The notes below the pieces were generated by a model that was given only the letters and a program-made list of their open reading frames with translations, did not search any database and was not told the origin of the DNA. A stretch of 64,000 bases of DNA from Metaphire vulgaris. Its lineage: Eukaryota; Annelida; Clitellata; Crassiclitellata; Megascolecidae. Shown here in pieces: positions 1-10,960 of this stretch; the stretch's first letter is position 1; each line of letters begins with the position of its first letter. The translations under genes were made by a program, and so were the position numbers. The stretch covers positions 4,903,316-4,967,315 of the forward strand of contig CM030835.1 in assembly GCA_018105865.1 (NCBI GenBank), given 5' to 3'.

Positions 1-340
1 AAACCTCTGAAGACAAAGCGACATTCGCAGCGACAAACAACAGGATGAAAACGGATTAACACATCTCGACAGAGACAGACAGATGTGGAGAGAAAGTGAA
101 GTGTAAAATCGTTCTTGTTGTCAAAAGAGATTTGCCGTCGTGTCGTTCCCTGCGAAAAACATAAGCCAAGACTAAAGCCCGATAGATTGAAGAGAGGAGC
201 AGAGCAGACCAATCGGAAATCTGATTGTAGAAGTGTGCTTTGAATATTGGTCACTTAATTTGGTCAACGACATGCCTCTTGGTCATCGAACTTCACAGAG
301 GATTATTGCATTTTCAACATGCAGGCTTGTGCATACGAGC

Positions 341-341
<1 letters not shown>

Positions 342-394
<53 letters not shown>
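342..394. repeat. (TA)n microsatellite
   Basis: About 26 uninterrupted TA units, followed by an imperfect TA-rich patch to about 442 and a CAGA-rich tract at about 446-510. Confidence 0.95.
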
Positions 395-400
<6 letters not shown>

Positions 401-609
401 TGTATTAATATATACAGTATATATGTAATATATATATACACATACTGAGACAGACAGACAGAGACAAACAGACAGACAGAAGACAAACAGACAGACAGAG
501 AGAAAGAGATAGATGAATTTATCTTCGATCTACGTAACGGTATGGACCAAAGGTAAAAATTGCACTGTTTATTAAAGTTACCACTTGAATATGTCTTCAT
601 ATATATGTC

Positions 610-613
<4 letters not shown>

Positions 614-678
<65 letters not shown>
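614..678. repeat. (TA)n microsatellite
   Basis: About 32 uninterrupted TA units. Confidence 0.95.
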
Positions 679-681
<3 letters not shown>

Positions 682-1582
682 GAATAGCTCCGGTCTACAC
701 TAAGACAAAATATCCGAACTAGCATCCGAATGAGAGAGACAGAGACGGAATCGGCGGCGTTTGGAAACCCACAGCGGTAAAAGCAGCGCAGTAACCAATC
801 AACTGAGGACAAGAACACGTCTCTGCATCTTAATATAGAGCTTCGTCAAATGAATTCCCGTGCTCCTGTCGTTGTTGCAAATTTCCTGATGACCGCGGGG
901 CGTCTATACTAATGTGGGCAGCAGCTGCATGGGCGATTGCAAAGGATGCAGATCACGACAAAACTTCTTCACGGCATGCACTGTCTCGCTTTCTTCGAGG
1001 TGCCGCTGCATAGAAATGCACGGGGGGGGCAAAGAAACAACGTACAAATACGCAGACATGCACACGAACGCACATGCATCGATGTCCAGAAATTTAATTT
1101 GGACATGTTTATCGAAATATTACTAACGAATTTCATAAATCGCACGGCAACGATTTGTATTGCTGCAAATGATATATGAAAAGTATCGTCTTATACTTAA
1201 AACTTCAGATTTGAAGCGGTAAAACTAGCTCATTTATATTTCAATGTTCTATTTTAATTACGACATCATAATTATACAGTACTATGACGCGGTCTGCATA
1301 TAAATTCGTGGACTGGTTTGCCAGGGTGTTGATGTTGATTAACTTGAAGCTATATGGTTCGGGGCCCCACTCGGTACAAATTTCCGGAACGCAACGCAAG
1401 CAATTTGAGTAGCCCTGATGTAGAACCACAGCGTGATTAGCGTTACCAAGTTCATGAGTGCACTGTTGAATCTTATGATAAGTGAATTTTCACGGAGTGA
1501 ATTTAGAATTATTTTCGAGTCTTTCGCCAGTATAAATATTTCAATTAGTTCCAATTCTAGAAAATATGCTAGTCTTTAACTA

Positions 1583-1659
1583 CAGGGTAGCGCAAAAAAC
1601 CGGACTATAGTCGCATTTAGGTTTGCATTTAATACAGTCCGGTTTTTTGCGCCACCCTG
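1583..1659. mobile_element. 77-bp mariner-like MITE
   Basis: Inverted termini CAGGGTAGCGCAAAAAACCG and the complement of CGGTTTTTTGCGCCACCCTG enclose about 40 bp. TA dinucleotides flank both ends (1581-1582, 1660-1661), the target duplication of Tc1/mariner elements. Its left end matches the left end of the 599-bp element at 35076-35674, so it looks like a deletion derivative of that family. Confidence 0.9.
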
Positions 1660-2089
1660 TAGATTGTCAGATTGACGCCGACATTAGATAGAAGCAAGCC
1701 ATGGAAGGAATTCTATGCGCGTCTCTTTTACTCTTTGAGATTTTTATTGTACCATAACTATAATTGTAAAGTCTTAATGATCGAATCTGAGTTCTGTGTT
1801 CCAGGTCTGATTGTCTGTATTCTGCAATAATTTGCTCTAGGGGTGGGTCGATTAATCGAAATCGAAATCGAAATCGCGATTTTTGAAAAAATCGTAATCG
1901 TAATCGACACGATTATTAAATAAATCGAAATAATCGATAATCGTCGAAAAAATAATCGAAATCGCGATTATTTTTCGATTATTCCCGTAAGTGATATTAT
2001 ACAATATTTCCGATTCAAAGAAAGATCAATTTACCGTTGATTATAAGATTTTCATTGAAAATGGATTCAACAGAGTCTAAAGACAGGTA

Positions 2090-2442
2090 GGCTACCATCT
2101 TCAAATTCTGGGTTTGACAGCAGCTTTCGATGCGGTGTGTCAGGTGGGTTTAATGTACAAACTCTCGCTCAACTTGCCACCCTGGTTCTGTCAACTTGTG
2201 GATTTACTCATCTCTGACAGACGGTTCTGAGTTCACTTGGGAGATGTCAGCTCCTGGAGACGTCGACGAAACGGTCTACCATAGGGTCCAGTTCTAGCCC
2301 CCACGTTATTCAATTTGTAGGCCTATAGGCCTACAAACGACTTAGGCCTACCTGGTACCATCAGTAGGAAGTTTGGATACGCTGACGATATCGGTCTTGC
2401 CACCCAGGCTCGATCCTTTAAGGAGATTGAAGACTTGAAGAC
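2090..2442 (+). pseudogene. LINE reverse-transcriptase fragment, left part
   Basis: Frame-broken translation shows reverse-transcriptase signatures: an AFDAV-type block near 2125, GPVLAPTLFNL near 2290, and YADDIGLATQ near 2385, as in CR1/jockey-like non-LTR retrotransposons. It stops exactly at the insertion point of the 2443-3551 element and resumes at 3552. Confidence 0.75.
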
Positions 2443-3551
2443 CAGGGTTATTTCTAGGATTGTGAATTGGGGTGGGGTGTCGGGAAAATCTGGGGTGTGT
2501 TTATTTCTAGGATTGTAGGATTGTGAATTTGGGGTGTCAGGAAAATCTGGGAGTGTCGAAATTTGGAAGTCTCTACCGAAAAAGGCTGACAAGCAAAAAA
2601 AACGTTATAGAGACTCACAAAAAGTCTGACAAGCAAAAAGTCATCCGAGGATAAAGTTGTGGGGTCTATTTCTTCATTTGGGGCAGGCCTCTTCAGAGGC
2701 TGAAGGAGGTCCAGGCCAGTTGGAATTTCGAGGCCTCTCCTAGCCTTCCCAACAATTAAAATTTTGACAAGCGAAAAAGGTAATCACCAATTTTGAGGAC
2801 TGCAGAATACCTTCCTAGCTTTCCCAAAATCCCAAAATTATCAGCAAGCAAAAAGGTCATCACCAAATTTTGAGGCCCCTTCTAGTAGTAGCTATCTAGC
2901 TTTCTAGCTCTCCCAGAATTCTAGACAAGGAAACAAAGGGAGGCCCCAAAATAATGGAGGCCCGGGCCGAATGGCCATCCTAGCCCCCTCTGAATGGGCC
3001 TGTTTGGGGGGGTGTTCAGGGCTAATCACTCCTCTCCTTAGAGATCGACTACACTGGATCCGTGTTCCGCAGCGCATTGTCTACAAGCGCTGTTGGCTTA
3101 CGTTTCGGGCTTTAAACGATCCACTCTGTCCTGATTATCTAACTGTGCTTGTACGAAGATCGACTGTGATCGAGAGGAGATCGGTTCTTAGGTCCAGTCG
3201 GAGAGTGCAGTTGTTGGTCCCTCCCCGTCCAAGACCCTAAGTTTGGGAAAGATCATTCGCGCGGGGAATCCCGCCCTGTGGAACTCTCTTCCAGACAATG
3301 TGACTGGAGCAGTCTCAGCTGGACTTTTCATTAGAAATTTGAAGACACATTTATTTAATATTGGATATGAACTGTGTTAAGCGCTCTTGTTGTAGGCCTT
3401 AAGCCTTGTCTACTGCGCTATCTTAATTGTCAATAAATAAATATGCATTCTGTATGCATATCATTGTCACGTCACCAAATTTTAGGGGGTGTCGACCTCA
3501 AATTGGGCGTGTTGGGGGGGGGGGGGTGTTAGGGGTGTAGAAATATCCCTG
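2443..3551. mobile_element. hAT-like element inserted in the LINE fragment
   Basis: Termini CAGGGTTATTTCTA and the complement of TAGAAATATCCCTG, flanked by perfect 8-bp duplications TTGAAGAC (2435-2442 and 3552-3559). The interior carries repeated copies of a TGACAAGCAAAAA/GGTCATCACC motif and a LINE 3' end (about 3000-3450). A terminal relic of the same family is at about 15364-15431. Confidence 0.88.
3000..3450 (+). pseudogene. LINE (CR1/L2-like) 3' end fragment
   Basis: Translation with frameshifts gives the typical C-terminal domain of CR1/L2-clade polymerases: ITPLLRDRLHWIRVPQRIVY, then ALNDPLCPDYL, LVPPRPRP, an LWNSLP-like block near 3285 and a NLKTHLFNIGYEL-like end. It lies inside the hAT-like element 2443-3551. 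Confidence 0.75.
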
Positions 3552-3640
3552 TTGAAGACCAATTGAACATCGATACACAGAGGATTGCCGAATACTGCAA
3601 AATATGGCGGGAAAGCCAGTTTCTAAAGGTACTGTGAAAT
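3552..3640 (+). pseudogene. LINE reverse-transcriptase fragment, right part
   Basis: The frame LNIDTQRIAEYCKIWRESQF continues the reverse-transcriptase reading interrupted at 2442, showing that 2443-3551 was inserted into it. Confidence 0.65.
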
Positions 3641-3819
3641 AATCGAAATCGAAATCGCGATTATTTAAAAAACCGTAATCGTAATCGAAATCGTAATCGT
3701 GAAAAATAATCGAAAATAATCGTAATCGTAATCGGAAAAAATAATCGTAATCGACCCAGCTCTAATTTGCTCTCTTCCCGGGACCTGCTAGTGAGTAGGC
3801 CTATAGACTTGACTACATG

Positions 3820-4091
3820 CAGATACGTCATTTGGGGGGGGGGGCAGAGGAGGCATTTGCCCCCCTGATTTTGAGGGAAAAATTTTTTTTGCCAATGTTT
3901 GTGTAATTTAGATTTTACACGCCCTAAAGCAGTGCTTGATGATGTCGAGTAATTTGAAGTAACTACTTTAACTAACCGTGAAAATTGGTTGACAAGCAAA
4001 AAAAAGGTCGTCAGCTTTTTCGTAAACTTGTAACTTGTCAGGTCAAAGTATTTTGCCCCCCCCCCTGAAAAACAGTGAAATGACGTCTCTG
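3820..4091. mobile_element. hAT-like MITE (CAGATACGTCATTT ends)
   Basis: Termini CAGATACGTCATTT and, inverted, CAGAGACGTCATTT, flanked by perfect 8-bp duplications ACTACATG (3812-3819 and 4092-4099). The interior has G/C homopolymers near both ends and a TTGACAAGCAAAAA/GGTCGTCAG motif. Confidence 0.85.
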
Positions 4092-4201
4092 ACTACATGT
4101 ATATGCCGACACCTGTAACGATGCAAACAAATGTGAGAACAAGGTATGAGTAGTGAATCCCTTAGTATATTTAATGCAATGGTGAGATCTAAACTTATAT
4201 A

Positions 4202-4392
4202 CGTGGGCGTCCGGAGGTGCAAAGGGGTGCAATTGCACCCCCTGAAAAAATTGTGGAGTTATGAAAAAAGTAGAATTACTTGTTTCTTTCGTCACAAAAC
4301 CTTGTTTTGCACCCCCTGAAATTTTTTAAAAATTTCTTTCGTCACAAGACCCTGTTTTGCACCCCCTGGAAAAATTTATGCCGACGCCCATG
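4202..4392. mobile_element. hAT-like MITE, CATGGGCGTCCGG family, copy 1
   Basis: Ends GTGGGCGTCCGG and CCGACGCCCATG. Flanks CTTATATA and CCCATATA agree at 6 of 8 positions. The interior (TGCAATTGCACCCCCTGAAA, TTTCGTCACAAAACC) matches the copy at 36835-37033. Confidence 0.85.
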
Positions 4393-4439
4393 CCCATATA
4401 TGCTTTTCCTGCTTGGAAAGGCTTTTTTAATGCTAGAGA

Positions 4440-4810
4440 TTAGCAAAGAATTAAAACAATCATTCAAAAATGTTTAAAAAATAATCTTTGTTCTAGCTCC
4501 ATTCCAGACTTTGAAGACATGACAAATCAACTAGACCACATTTTACTCCAGGCAATTGAAGAAAACGATCCTTCGAAAATTCCCCTTCCACCTAAAGCAA
4601 CCTCTCTACAGAACTACAATCTTAGATCTCGAGGACATGACCTGAAAATTCCTCACTGGATTAATAACTTGACTGATAAAAGCTTTATTATAAAATTATT
4701 ATATTCAGGACCTAAATGTAAAAATACTTGAAATTTCCAATAATTTTCAATTTGATGCGTAAGGTAGGCTATACCTTATGTTTTGACTTTGAGTTTGCCA
4801 AAGTGGATTT
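4440..4810 (+). pseudogene. LINE polymerase C-terminal fragment
   Basis: The frame at 4519-4731 reads LPPKATSLQNYNLRSRGHDL then DKSFIIKLLYSG, resembling the final residues of CR1/jockey-type polymerases (Y-x-LR-x-R and a closing F-I-x-x-L-Y block). A decayed relative of the same sequence is at about 8650-8740. Confidence 0.45.
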
Positions 4811-5337
4811 AATAAAGCGATCTTCTATTCAATTCTTCTATGTGACGTTGACTGTTTCACGTCTCTTCCTGGCTATAGCCATGCAGTTCTAGCCCTCTAA
4901 TAGTGTTTACCGTTGCGATTTGGTGCTCCTGTGTAAATTGTGCGCCACGACATTAATATTTTTATGCTTTCATTATCTTTGGACAGCTCCGAAATACGAG
5001 GCGGCTGATTTCCTTTGAAGTTTCTGACACGTAAAGGTGCCAAGCAAGAGAAAGAATAACTGATTTGCCTTGCCTGTAAATCCAGCATCCATTGAGAGAA
5101 GAGAAAATCCGAAAGCTTTTATCGCAGCTGCTCATGGTCATTAATATCTTAAAGTGTTATTTATTGTTATCACCACTATTATAATTATTACTATTACTAT
5201 TATTATTGCTACTATTATATTATTATTATCTTATTTATTATTAAATTTTACTGTATTTATAATTGTTATTTTACTCATTTATTATTATTACTATTATTAT
5301 TATTACTATTTTTAATATTATTATTATTATTTATGCA
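4811..5337. other. Intergenic, no feature recognised
   Basis: AT-rich; 5160-5335 is a degenerate ATT-rich tract. No coding similarity seen. Confidence 0.5.
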
Positions 5338-5446
5338 GAGGGTGGGTCCAAGAAAGAAAATTTTTAGCACAAAGCACAAGGGTTATGGACAGGTTGAACA
5401 GTTTGGACGAGGTGGGAGTGACAGTTGAAACAATTAATAAATGGAT

Positions 5447-5509
<63 letters not shown>
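5338..5509 (+). mobile_element. LINE 3' terminus ending in (TTA)n
   Basis: About 110 bp starting GCAGAGGGTGGGTCCAAGAA match the final coding segment of the LINE at 11310-12280 (consensus reading W-N-S-L-D-x-V-G-V-T). It ends in about 20 ATT units (5449-5509), the tail type of this family. Confidence 0.75.
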
Positions 5510-5511
<2 letters not shown>

Positions 5512-5980
5512 TGGATTGCCGTTATGGAGTTCGATTCGATGAATTCCAGCATTGTTTCTTCTCCGTCTAATAGGACTGATAGTGTTTTTTCGCATTCGTC
5601 GTCTGCAACGCAACAGACAGAGAGCGCGGTCAGACACCGAGCGGCGCCCCGAAGCCTCGTCTCCGTGTGTCACGTAAAGTGTCTGTCATGAATTCACTCA
5701 CGATCGAGAGCAAAACGCGAGATTTCAACAAGAGAAATTAATTACAGCTGCACTTGTTTTTCATGATCTTATAGAGATACAGAAAATTTCTCAATGGTTT
5801 TCTGCGAATCGCGCAAAAACATGATTAGGTCCAATGGCGCAAATTTCGATGAAAAAGTGGGGGGACGCAACTACTATGCCTTACCCTTTCCCTAGGGTAG
5901 ACTTTCAAAAAGTGGGAGCTCGAGGGCTAGGCGGTCTACTAGAAGCTTAATCTTATGCTCGGGTCCGAGAAGGGGAGAAC

Positions 5981-6146
5981 CAGTGTTTTATCCAGACTCC
6001 AGGCCTTTGGGAAGACGGGCGGTGAAATTGAGGTAGCTGGAGGGGAAGAGACATAGTTCAATGCAACAATTTGTCAGTGCTGAAATTTTGGGGGAATTTT
6101 TAGGTGTTGGAGGAATCTCACCCCTAACGGCCTGGATAAAACACTC
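5981..6146. mobile_element. hAT-like MITE, CAGTGTTTTATCCAG family, copy 1
   Basis: Ends CAGTGTTTTATCCAG and CTGGATAAAACACT(C). Flanks GGGAGAAC and GGGAGAGC agree at 7 of 8 positions. Interior matches the copy at 17376-17580. Confidence 0.85.
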
Positions 6147-6232
6147 GGGAGAGCGCTCGATGAAAAATTTCCAATTTGCTATTTTTGCCGGCGACCTGCT
6201 GTGTCTTCTAAGATTGCTAATCTTTCTAAAGT

Positions 6233-6309
6233 GTCTTCTTCTTCTTCTTCTTCTTCTTCTTCTTCTTCTTCTTCTTCTTCTTCTTCTTCTTCTTCTTCTT
6301 CTTCTTCTT
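6233..6309. repeat. (CTT)n microsatellite
   Basis: About 25 CTT units. Confidence 0.95.
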
Positions 6310-6602
6310 TCAGTCTCTCGCTTCACAGGCTTCGACATACACCGTCGCTGTACATTATATCAGATTCGACCATCCGACAATCTATCTCATCATTATTAGC
6401 AAGGTGCCTGTCTTCACTGCACGATATGGGTATCATCGTTGTACATTATCTTTGTTAATGACTGCATATTTCGTGTCAAGCTGCAGATTAGAATGTTCTG
6501 GCATCGCACTGATCAGAGCCCGATTTAGTTTCCGGTAACCAGGGGTGATTTCGAAAACAAACCGCTGGAAACTCGAGATAAATACAGTATAATCACACGC
6601 GT

Positions 6603-6607
<5 letters not shown>

Positions 6608-6672
<65 letters not shown>

Positions 6673-6699
6673 TATATTGTTTTATATATATATATATTG
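6608..6699. repeat. (TA)n microsatellite
   Basis: TA units to about 6664, then imperfect TA-rich sequence containing TTGTTTTA. Confidence 0.9.
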
Positions 6700-7082
6700 C
6701 CTATATATTGTTTTGTACTTCGTTCCCGAGAGGACTTATGAAAAAAATTGCCTAGAGACGTTAGAAATTGCGTGGCTAACTCTCGTCCGGTTCGAGGTCT
6801 GGAAATGTTCCTCAATGGGAAAAGCAATGGCGTTGAATCGCTGCAAATTGACTCTCACTCGTTTAAAGATTAAAGAGAAAGAAATATAGGCATGTATTGT
6901 GTACAGTATAACTTAATAATCTTCATATTGTTAGCCTAATTAATGTTTCAATTTTTCTCTGACTTAGGCTTTGAGCAGAATACTGACCAGCAAATGAAGA
7001 GGTCACGCTGTTAATCATCTTAGAATATTCAACGTTACTGGTTTATGCATGGTTAATGGAAATAAACCGCGTTCTTACTTAC

Positions 7083-8349
7083 CAAAGCTCGTCTGAACGG
7101 CGGCCATGTACTCCGAGGTCATGAACTGCTGAAGCAGCGAAGTCTTTCCGACGCCTTCGTCTCCGAGAACAAGAACGTGGAACTTCCGGTCCGGTTCTTT
7201 CGCCGCGCGGTGTTCTTCGTGATCGTCGCCACGGGAAGAAGAAAGACCTCTGACGAATGATGGAAGCGAGTTGCCGTCGGCTGCTGCTGATGAGGCTGAA
7301 GGCATGTCCGGCGCCGAGACGGATCCGACGATGGACGCACGGGCGATTACGGGCGAGGCGGTCGGCGACTTGGAGGCGGTCGACGTCGACGACGATGCCC
7401 GGCGCTTGATGGAGTCGCCGCGGTTGACGATGGCTCCCTTCGGCGACGTCGTGAACTGTCGGACGACGTAGCAGTCGTCCGCCTGAAGCAGCTTCAGCTC
7501 CTGCAGCTTGGCGTTGATGGCGTCTTCGAGAGAGATTCCCCGAGCAGTCGTCGAGACCGCCCTCCTGGCGTCGTCCGCCGTAGCCGCCGCCGCTGCAGAC
7601 GCCGCCGCCGCCGCCGCCAGCTGTTGGACTTCCTTCAGGTCGCGGAAACTGACCGGTCGTTTGATCCTCTTCCAGGAACTGGAGCGACTGTGCGGCGCCG
7701 AATGGCAGCGCAGCTCCTGCCGAGGACTCGGGGCTCGAAGACACGACGAGCCGGACGACATCGGACCGCGATGGTCTTCCCACGAAGATGCAGCGGAGGC
7801 GGCGATGGCGGAGGCGGCGGCGGCGGCGTCAGGGGCGCCTCTCCCTGCCGCCGCCGCCGCCGCCGCCGCCGCTGCTGCTGCCGTCTCCATTGCCTGGTCG
7901 CAGCTGACCGAAGACGGCGCAGTAAACGAGCAAGTCGAAGGCGAGACCGAGCCCCTGTGGCGTTCTTTGACGCGCTGTTTCCTATGCGGATACCTACAGC
8001 TAGACGTCCGCAGAGCCGGGCTTCTGGGTCGGAAGTCCTCGTCCTGGCCGTCGTCGTCGTCGTCGTTGTCGTCAAGCAGGAGGCTGATCTCGATGTCCGG
8101 CAGACTGTCGCGCCGTCCGTAGTCGACGTCCAGCGAGCAGCGGTCGGCCGCGTAGGTCGACGCCGACGACCGAATCGGTGACTGGGCGACGAAGACGGCG
8201 GAGGAGGAGGCGGCCGTCGTCGTCGTCGTCGCCGCCGCCGCCGCTGCTCTGGCGAAGTAGACGTCGAATTCGTCCTGCAGAGGATGACGATCGCCCATCT
8301 CCGGATGACGACCGACGCGAAATACGCCGGACAGCATTCTGCTCCTCAT
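7083..8349 (-). CDS. RGK-family (Rad/Gem/Rem-like) small GTPase, N-terminal coding exon, partial
   Basis: The exon encodes about 422 residues. It starts at the first in-frame ATG (8347-8349); the open frame extends 11 codons further to a GTG, just after a stop. A low-complexity N-terminal region with Ala, Thr and Ser runs is followed near residue 396 by a P-loop, GDEGVGKTSLLQQF, then MTSEY. The VGKTSL plus QFMTSEY combination is typical of invertebrate RGK proteins. The exon ends in a clean donor (GTAAGTAAG, minus strand from 7082) directly after QTSFG, so the remaining G motifs and the calmodulin-binding C-terminus lie on later exons. I recognise none in 1-7076, so they lie outside the window or were missed. 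Known RGK proteins are atypical GTPases that inhibit voltage-gated calcium channels and act on the cytoskeleton. The exon is strikingly GC-rich against AT-rich surroundings and carries GCC/GTC triplet runs. The family call is good; which RGK member is unknown. Confidence 0.85.
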
Positions 8350-8738
8350 CCAGTACCCATCTTCAATAGCAGACAGCTGCACTTCTCATGCCAATTGTTG
8401 CTGAATGCTGATGATGACGGGTACAGTCCTGTGAAAATGTTCAGATGTCTGAGGAAGGAAGCAAAGTATTTCTTCTGAATAATTGAATGCGTCAGAGATT
8501 TGGATTCTCACTCATGCACTTGAAATTTGCGTTTGCTAGAGGAGATCGAGTACAATTTCCATTACAATCGTTGTCTTCTCGATGAACTCTAAATTCGCCT
8601 ATGGCGACGATGCCAGTATTTATGTAATGTACTTTATCCTCTCTAATACTTCGCACTCAAAAGTAACCTCTCAACAGAACTACACTATTGGTCGGCGTGT
8701 ACACAACCTGGAAATTCTTTAACTGATAAAACGTTATT

Positions 8739-9042
8739 TTATTTTACGCATTAGAGAATACCACAGGCAAAATTCTGAATGCCAAGCACTTTTGATCTAC
8801 AAAAGATAGTGCCCTAATTTTTGAAAAAAACTTGATTAGCAGGTGCTCTTCACTTCTCTGTCAAACGTGCTAGCCATTCACACGTTTGCCAATACCATTC
8901 TCTGTAGTTTAAAAATGTCCTTTAAAATGTCCAATTTAACGCATTAGAGAATACCACAGGCAAAATTCTGAATGCCATGCACTTTTGATATAAAACAACA
9001 GAGAATGATATTGGCAGACGTGTGAATGGCTAGCACTTTTGA
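8739..9042. repeat. Direct and inverted repeat cluster
   Basis: A block of about 60 bp starting ACGCATTAGAGAATACCACA occurs at about 8738-8800 and again at about 8939-8995. The segment GTGCTAGCCATTCACACGT (8867-8885) recurs inverted at about 9017-9035. The arrangement suggests a decayed foldback element. Confidence 0.75.
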
Positions 9043-9178
9043 TTTCCCTACCCTATCCCACGGGGTACCCCTACCCCTAGCCCTATGGGTACCACTACCC
9101 CTAAGGGTATCCCTACCCCTAGTCATTCCCCTAGGGGTACCCATTCTCCTACCCCTAGGGGTACCCCTACTCTTAAGT
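9043..9178. repeat. Palindromic minisatellite, CCCCTAGGGGTACC-type
   Basis: About nine degenerate units of 14-17 bp built from CCCCTA, GGGGTA and TACC steps. Each unit is nearly self-complementary, so the whole tract can fold many ways. It abuts the repeat cluster on its left. Confidence 0.8.
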
Positions 9179-9179
9179 T

Positions 9180-10030
9180 TATTCGATTGCCTCTGGACAG
9201 AATGTTACTAAATTATAAGAAGTGTCAATGTTCAAAATTTCATGCTTTTATCCACAAAATGAACAATCATACGGCTCATCAACTGAACTATTATAGGATT
9301 ATTCCATTCAGGCCGTAAATTTCAAAAAATAGAAAATCATTTTTATTTCATATAACTTTTGATTTGTGCGTGATACGTGAGGTACGTATTGAGATACGCA
9401 GTGCGCACACTGTGACACAACAAAAACATGTCACTGCATATTTGTCCATAACTTTGGCAAATGTAAACCGATTTTGAGGCGGATCAACTGCACTGCACTT
9501 ATCAAATAGTGCTGTAAAAATGCTTTGCTAAAGCAACTCGTTTTGGATCTACGATTTACAGTAATTCAGAGACAACTTTCCCATCGGTTCAATATCCAAA
9601 CAAAAAAAGAAACTTATGTACAATAGAACAGACAGAAAAGCACCAGTACTAAAACCGCGTGTGCTTAATTAAGAAACGCTCTAATAGTGACATCTCACCT
9701 TCTCTGCTTTGAATTTTATTTCTGGGCACCTGTAGCTTCCCTGTCAATCGCCTGAATTTCTGCTTTTGGGTCAAGAAGCAGCTGTCCGCATACGTTGTCG
9801 TTCAAACAACCAATTCGTTGCTATGCCAACTGCCTTATTTGGAGTTCACCTTTTGATTCCGCCTGGAAGAACTGGTCTGTCAGATTGCAGGTCTGTATGT
9901 GCCACATGAATGGCAGAATACAAAATGGCTTTTGTTGTCGTTGGAAAAGCGACTTATATAGCGCCGGCGTCCGGGCAATGCACTCGGTGACCTCTGCACG
10001 TCGTCTTCTGATGTCTCTGTTATAGTCCGT
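9180..10030. other. Intergenic, no feature recognised
   Basis: Unique-looking AT-rich sequence. Short open frames at 9795-10036 on both strands show no family similarity I recognise. Confidence 0.4.
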
Positions 10031-10373
10031 CTGCATGTCACTCCCGTTCTCAGTCGTACTGACGTTCGATTGCCGCTATACGCTTTCGGTCATGACGAAA
10101 AACGACGTTCGTGTGTTTAATCTGCGTCGACGTCGCCGTCGTTTCATCGCCGACCAGCGTTCGGTCCGCTTGAGACGCCTCTGTCCGCCGACGACTGACT
10201 CAAAGACGGACGGAAGCCGTCAGCCTCCGGCCGCCACCGCCGCCGCCCGTCAACGGTCAGTGAGTGAGCAGCGCATGAGCCGTTTCACTTCGACTCACGT
10301 ACTGCGCTCTCTTCCTCCTCGTCTTTTCCTCAATCCTCCTTCTCTGTCTGTCTCTCTCTCTCTGTCTCTTTCC

Positions 10374-10459
<86 letters not shown>

Positions 10460-10509
10460 CTGCTCTCTCTGTGTCCCTGTCTCTGTCTCTCTCTTCCCTC
10501 TCTCTCTCC

Positions 10510-10551
<42 letters not shown>

Positions 10552-10960
10552 ACCTCTCTCTCCTCTACCTCTGTCGCTCGTCGCTGCCTCTCTCTCTGCG
10601 CCCCTTATCTCCAGGTCTCCCCACCCCCACCCCAAAACCATCCTCCCTCTCTTCCTCTATGTCCGTGCGTTGTTTGTGTATGCCCTTGAGTCTCACTGTA
10701 GGCCTACTGCTGCTTCGTTGCCTGTTAGTTCCTTGTCACCGTCGGCAACGACGGAGGAGGCTTTCGTGGCGTGGACGTCGCTCGTCGCTGCCTTGGCGAC
10801 TGAACAGACAAGCGCCTCCTTATCTCCAGGTCTCCCCCCCCACCCATCCATGTCCCTGCCGAGCGCCGATTGCCGAAGGCGAACACGATCGCGGGGAAGG
10901 AAGCAGACCGGAAGTTGACGCATAGGACGCCGGAAGGTGAATTGACCTCGTGAACGCCAT
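10030..10960 (-). promoter_or_regulatory. CpG- and CT-rich stretch upstream of the RGK exon, possible promoter or 5' UTR
   Basis: Two CpG-rich blocks (about 10050-10260 and 10740-10930) flank a long TC tract. The block lies 1.7-2.6 kb upstream of the RGK start and contrasts with the AT-rich surroundings. On the gene's strand the tract reads as GA repeats. That this is the RGK promoter is inference from position and composition only. Confidence 0.3.
10343..10560. repeat. (TC)n tract
   Basis: A long CT microsatellite, purest at about 10377-10455 and 10516-10548, with short CCTCC interruptions. Confidence 0.95.

Larger units (their letters stand above)
1..1582. other. Non-coding flank with microsatellites
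   Basis: No coding exon is recognised. It holds two TA microsatellites and a CAGA-rich tract; the open frames across them are low-complexity Tyr/Ile runs without known similarity. Confidence 0.5.
1838..3764. mobile_element. hAT-like non-autonomous element with AATCG-rich ends, outer member of a nest
   Basis: Termini TAGGGGTGGGTCGATTA and (inverted) TAGAGCTGGGTCGATTA match at 15 of 17 positions. Perfect 8-bp duplications ATTTGCTC flank it at 1830-1837 and 3765-3772, typical of hAT transposons. Both ends carry arrays of short AATCG/AATCGTAATCG units (about 1845-1985 and 3645-3755). The interior holds LINE-derived sequence, itself split by another element. No hAT transposase is seen. Confidence 0.85.

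Noticed and set aside
5364..5673. Open frames with Ile, Tyr or Asn runs
   Set aside because: They translate an ATT microsatellite tail of a LINE copy.
7508..8181. Long plus-strand open frames opposite the RGK exon
   Set aside because: They arise from GC-rich triplet repeats read in other frames; only the minus-strand frame shows a P-loop and ends at a good splice donor.
10035..10925. 296-codon open frame on the plus strand
   Set aside because: Mostly Ser-Leu translation of a CT microsatellite flanked by low-complexity sequence; no domain or splice support.
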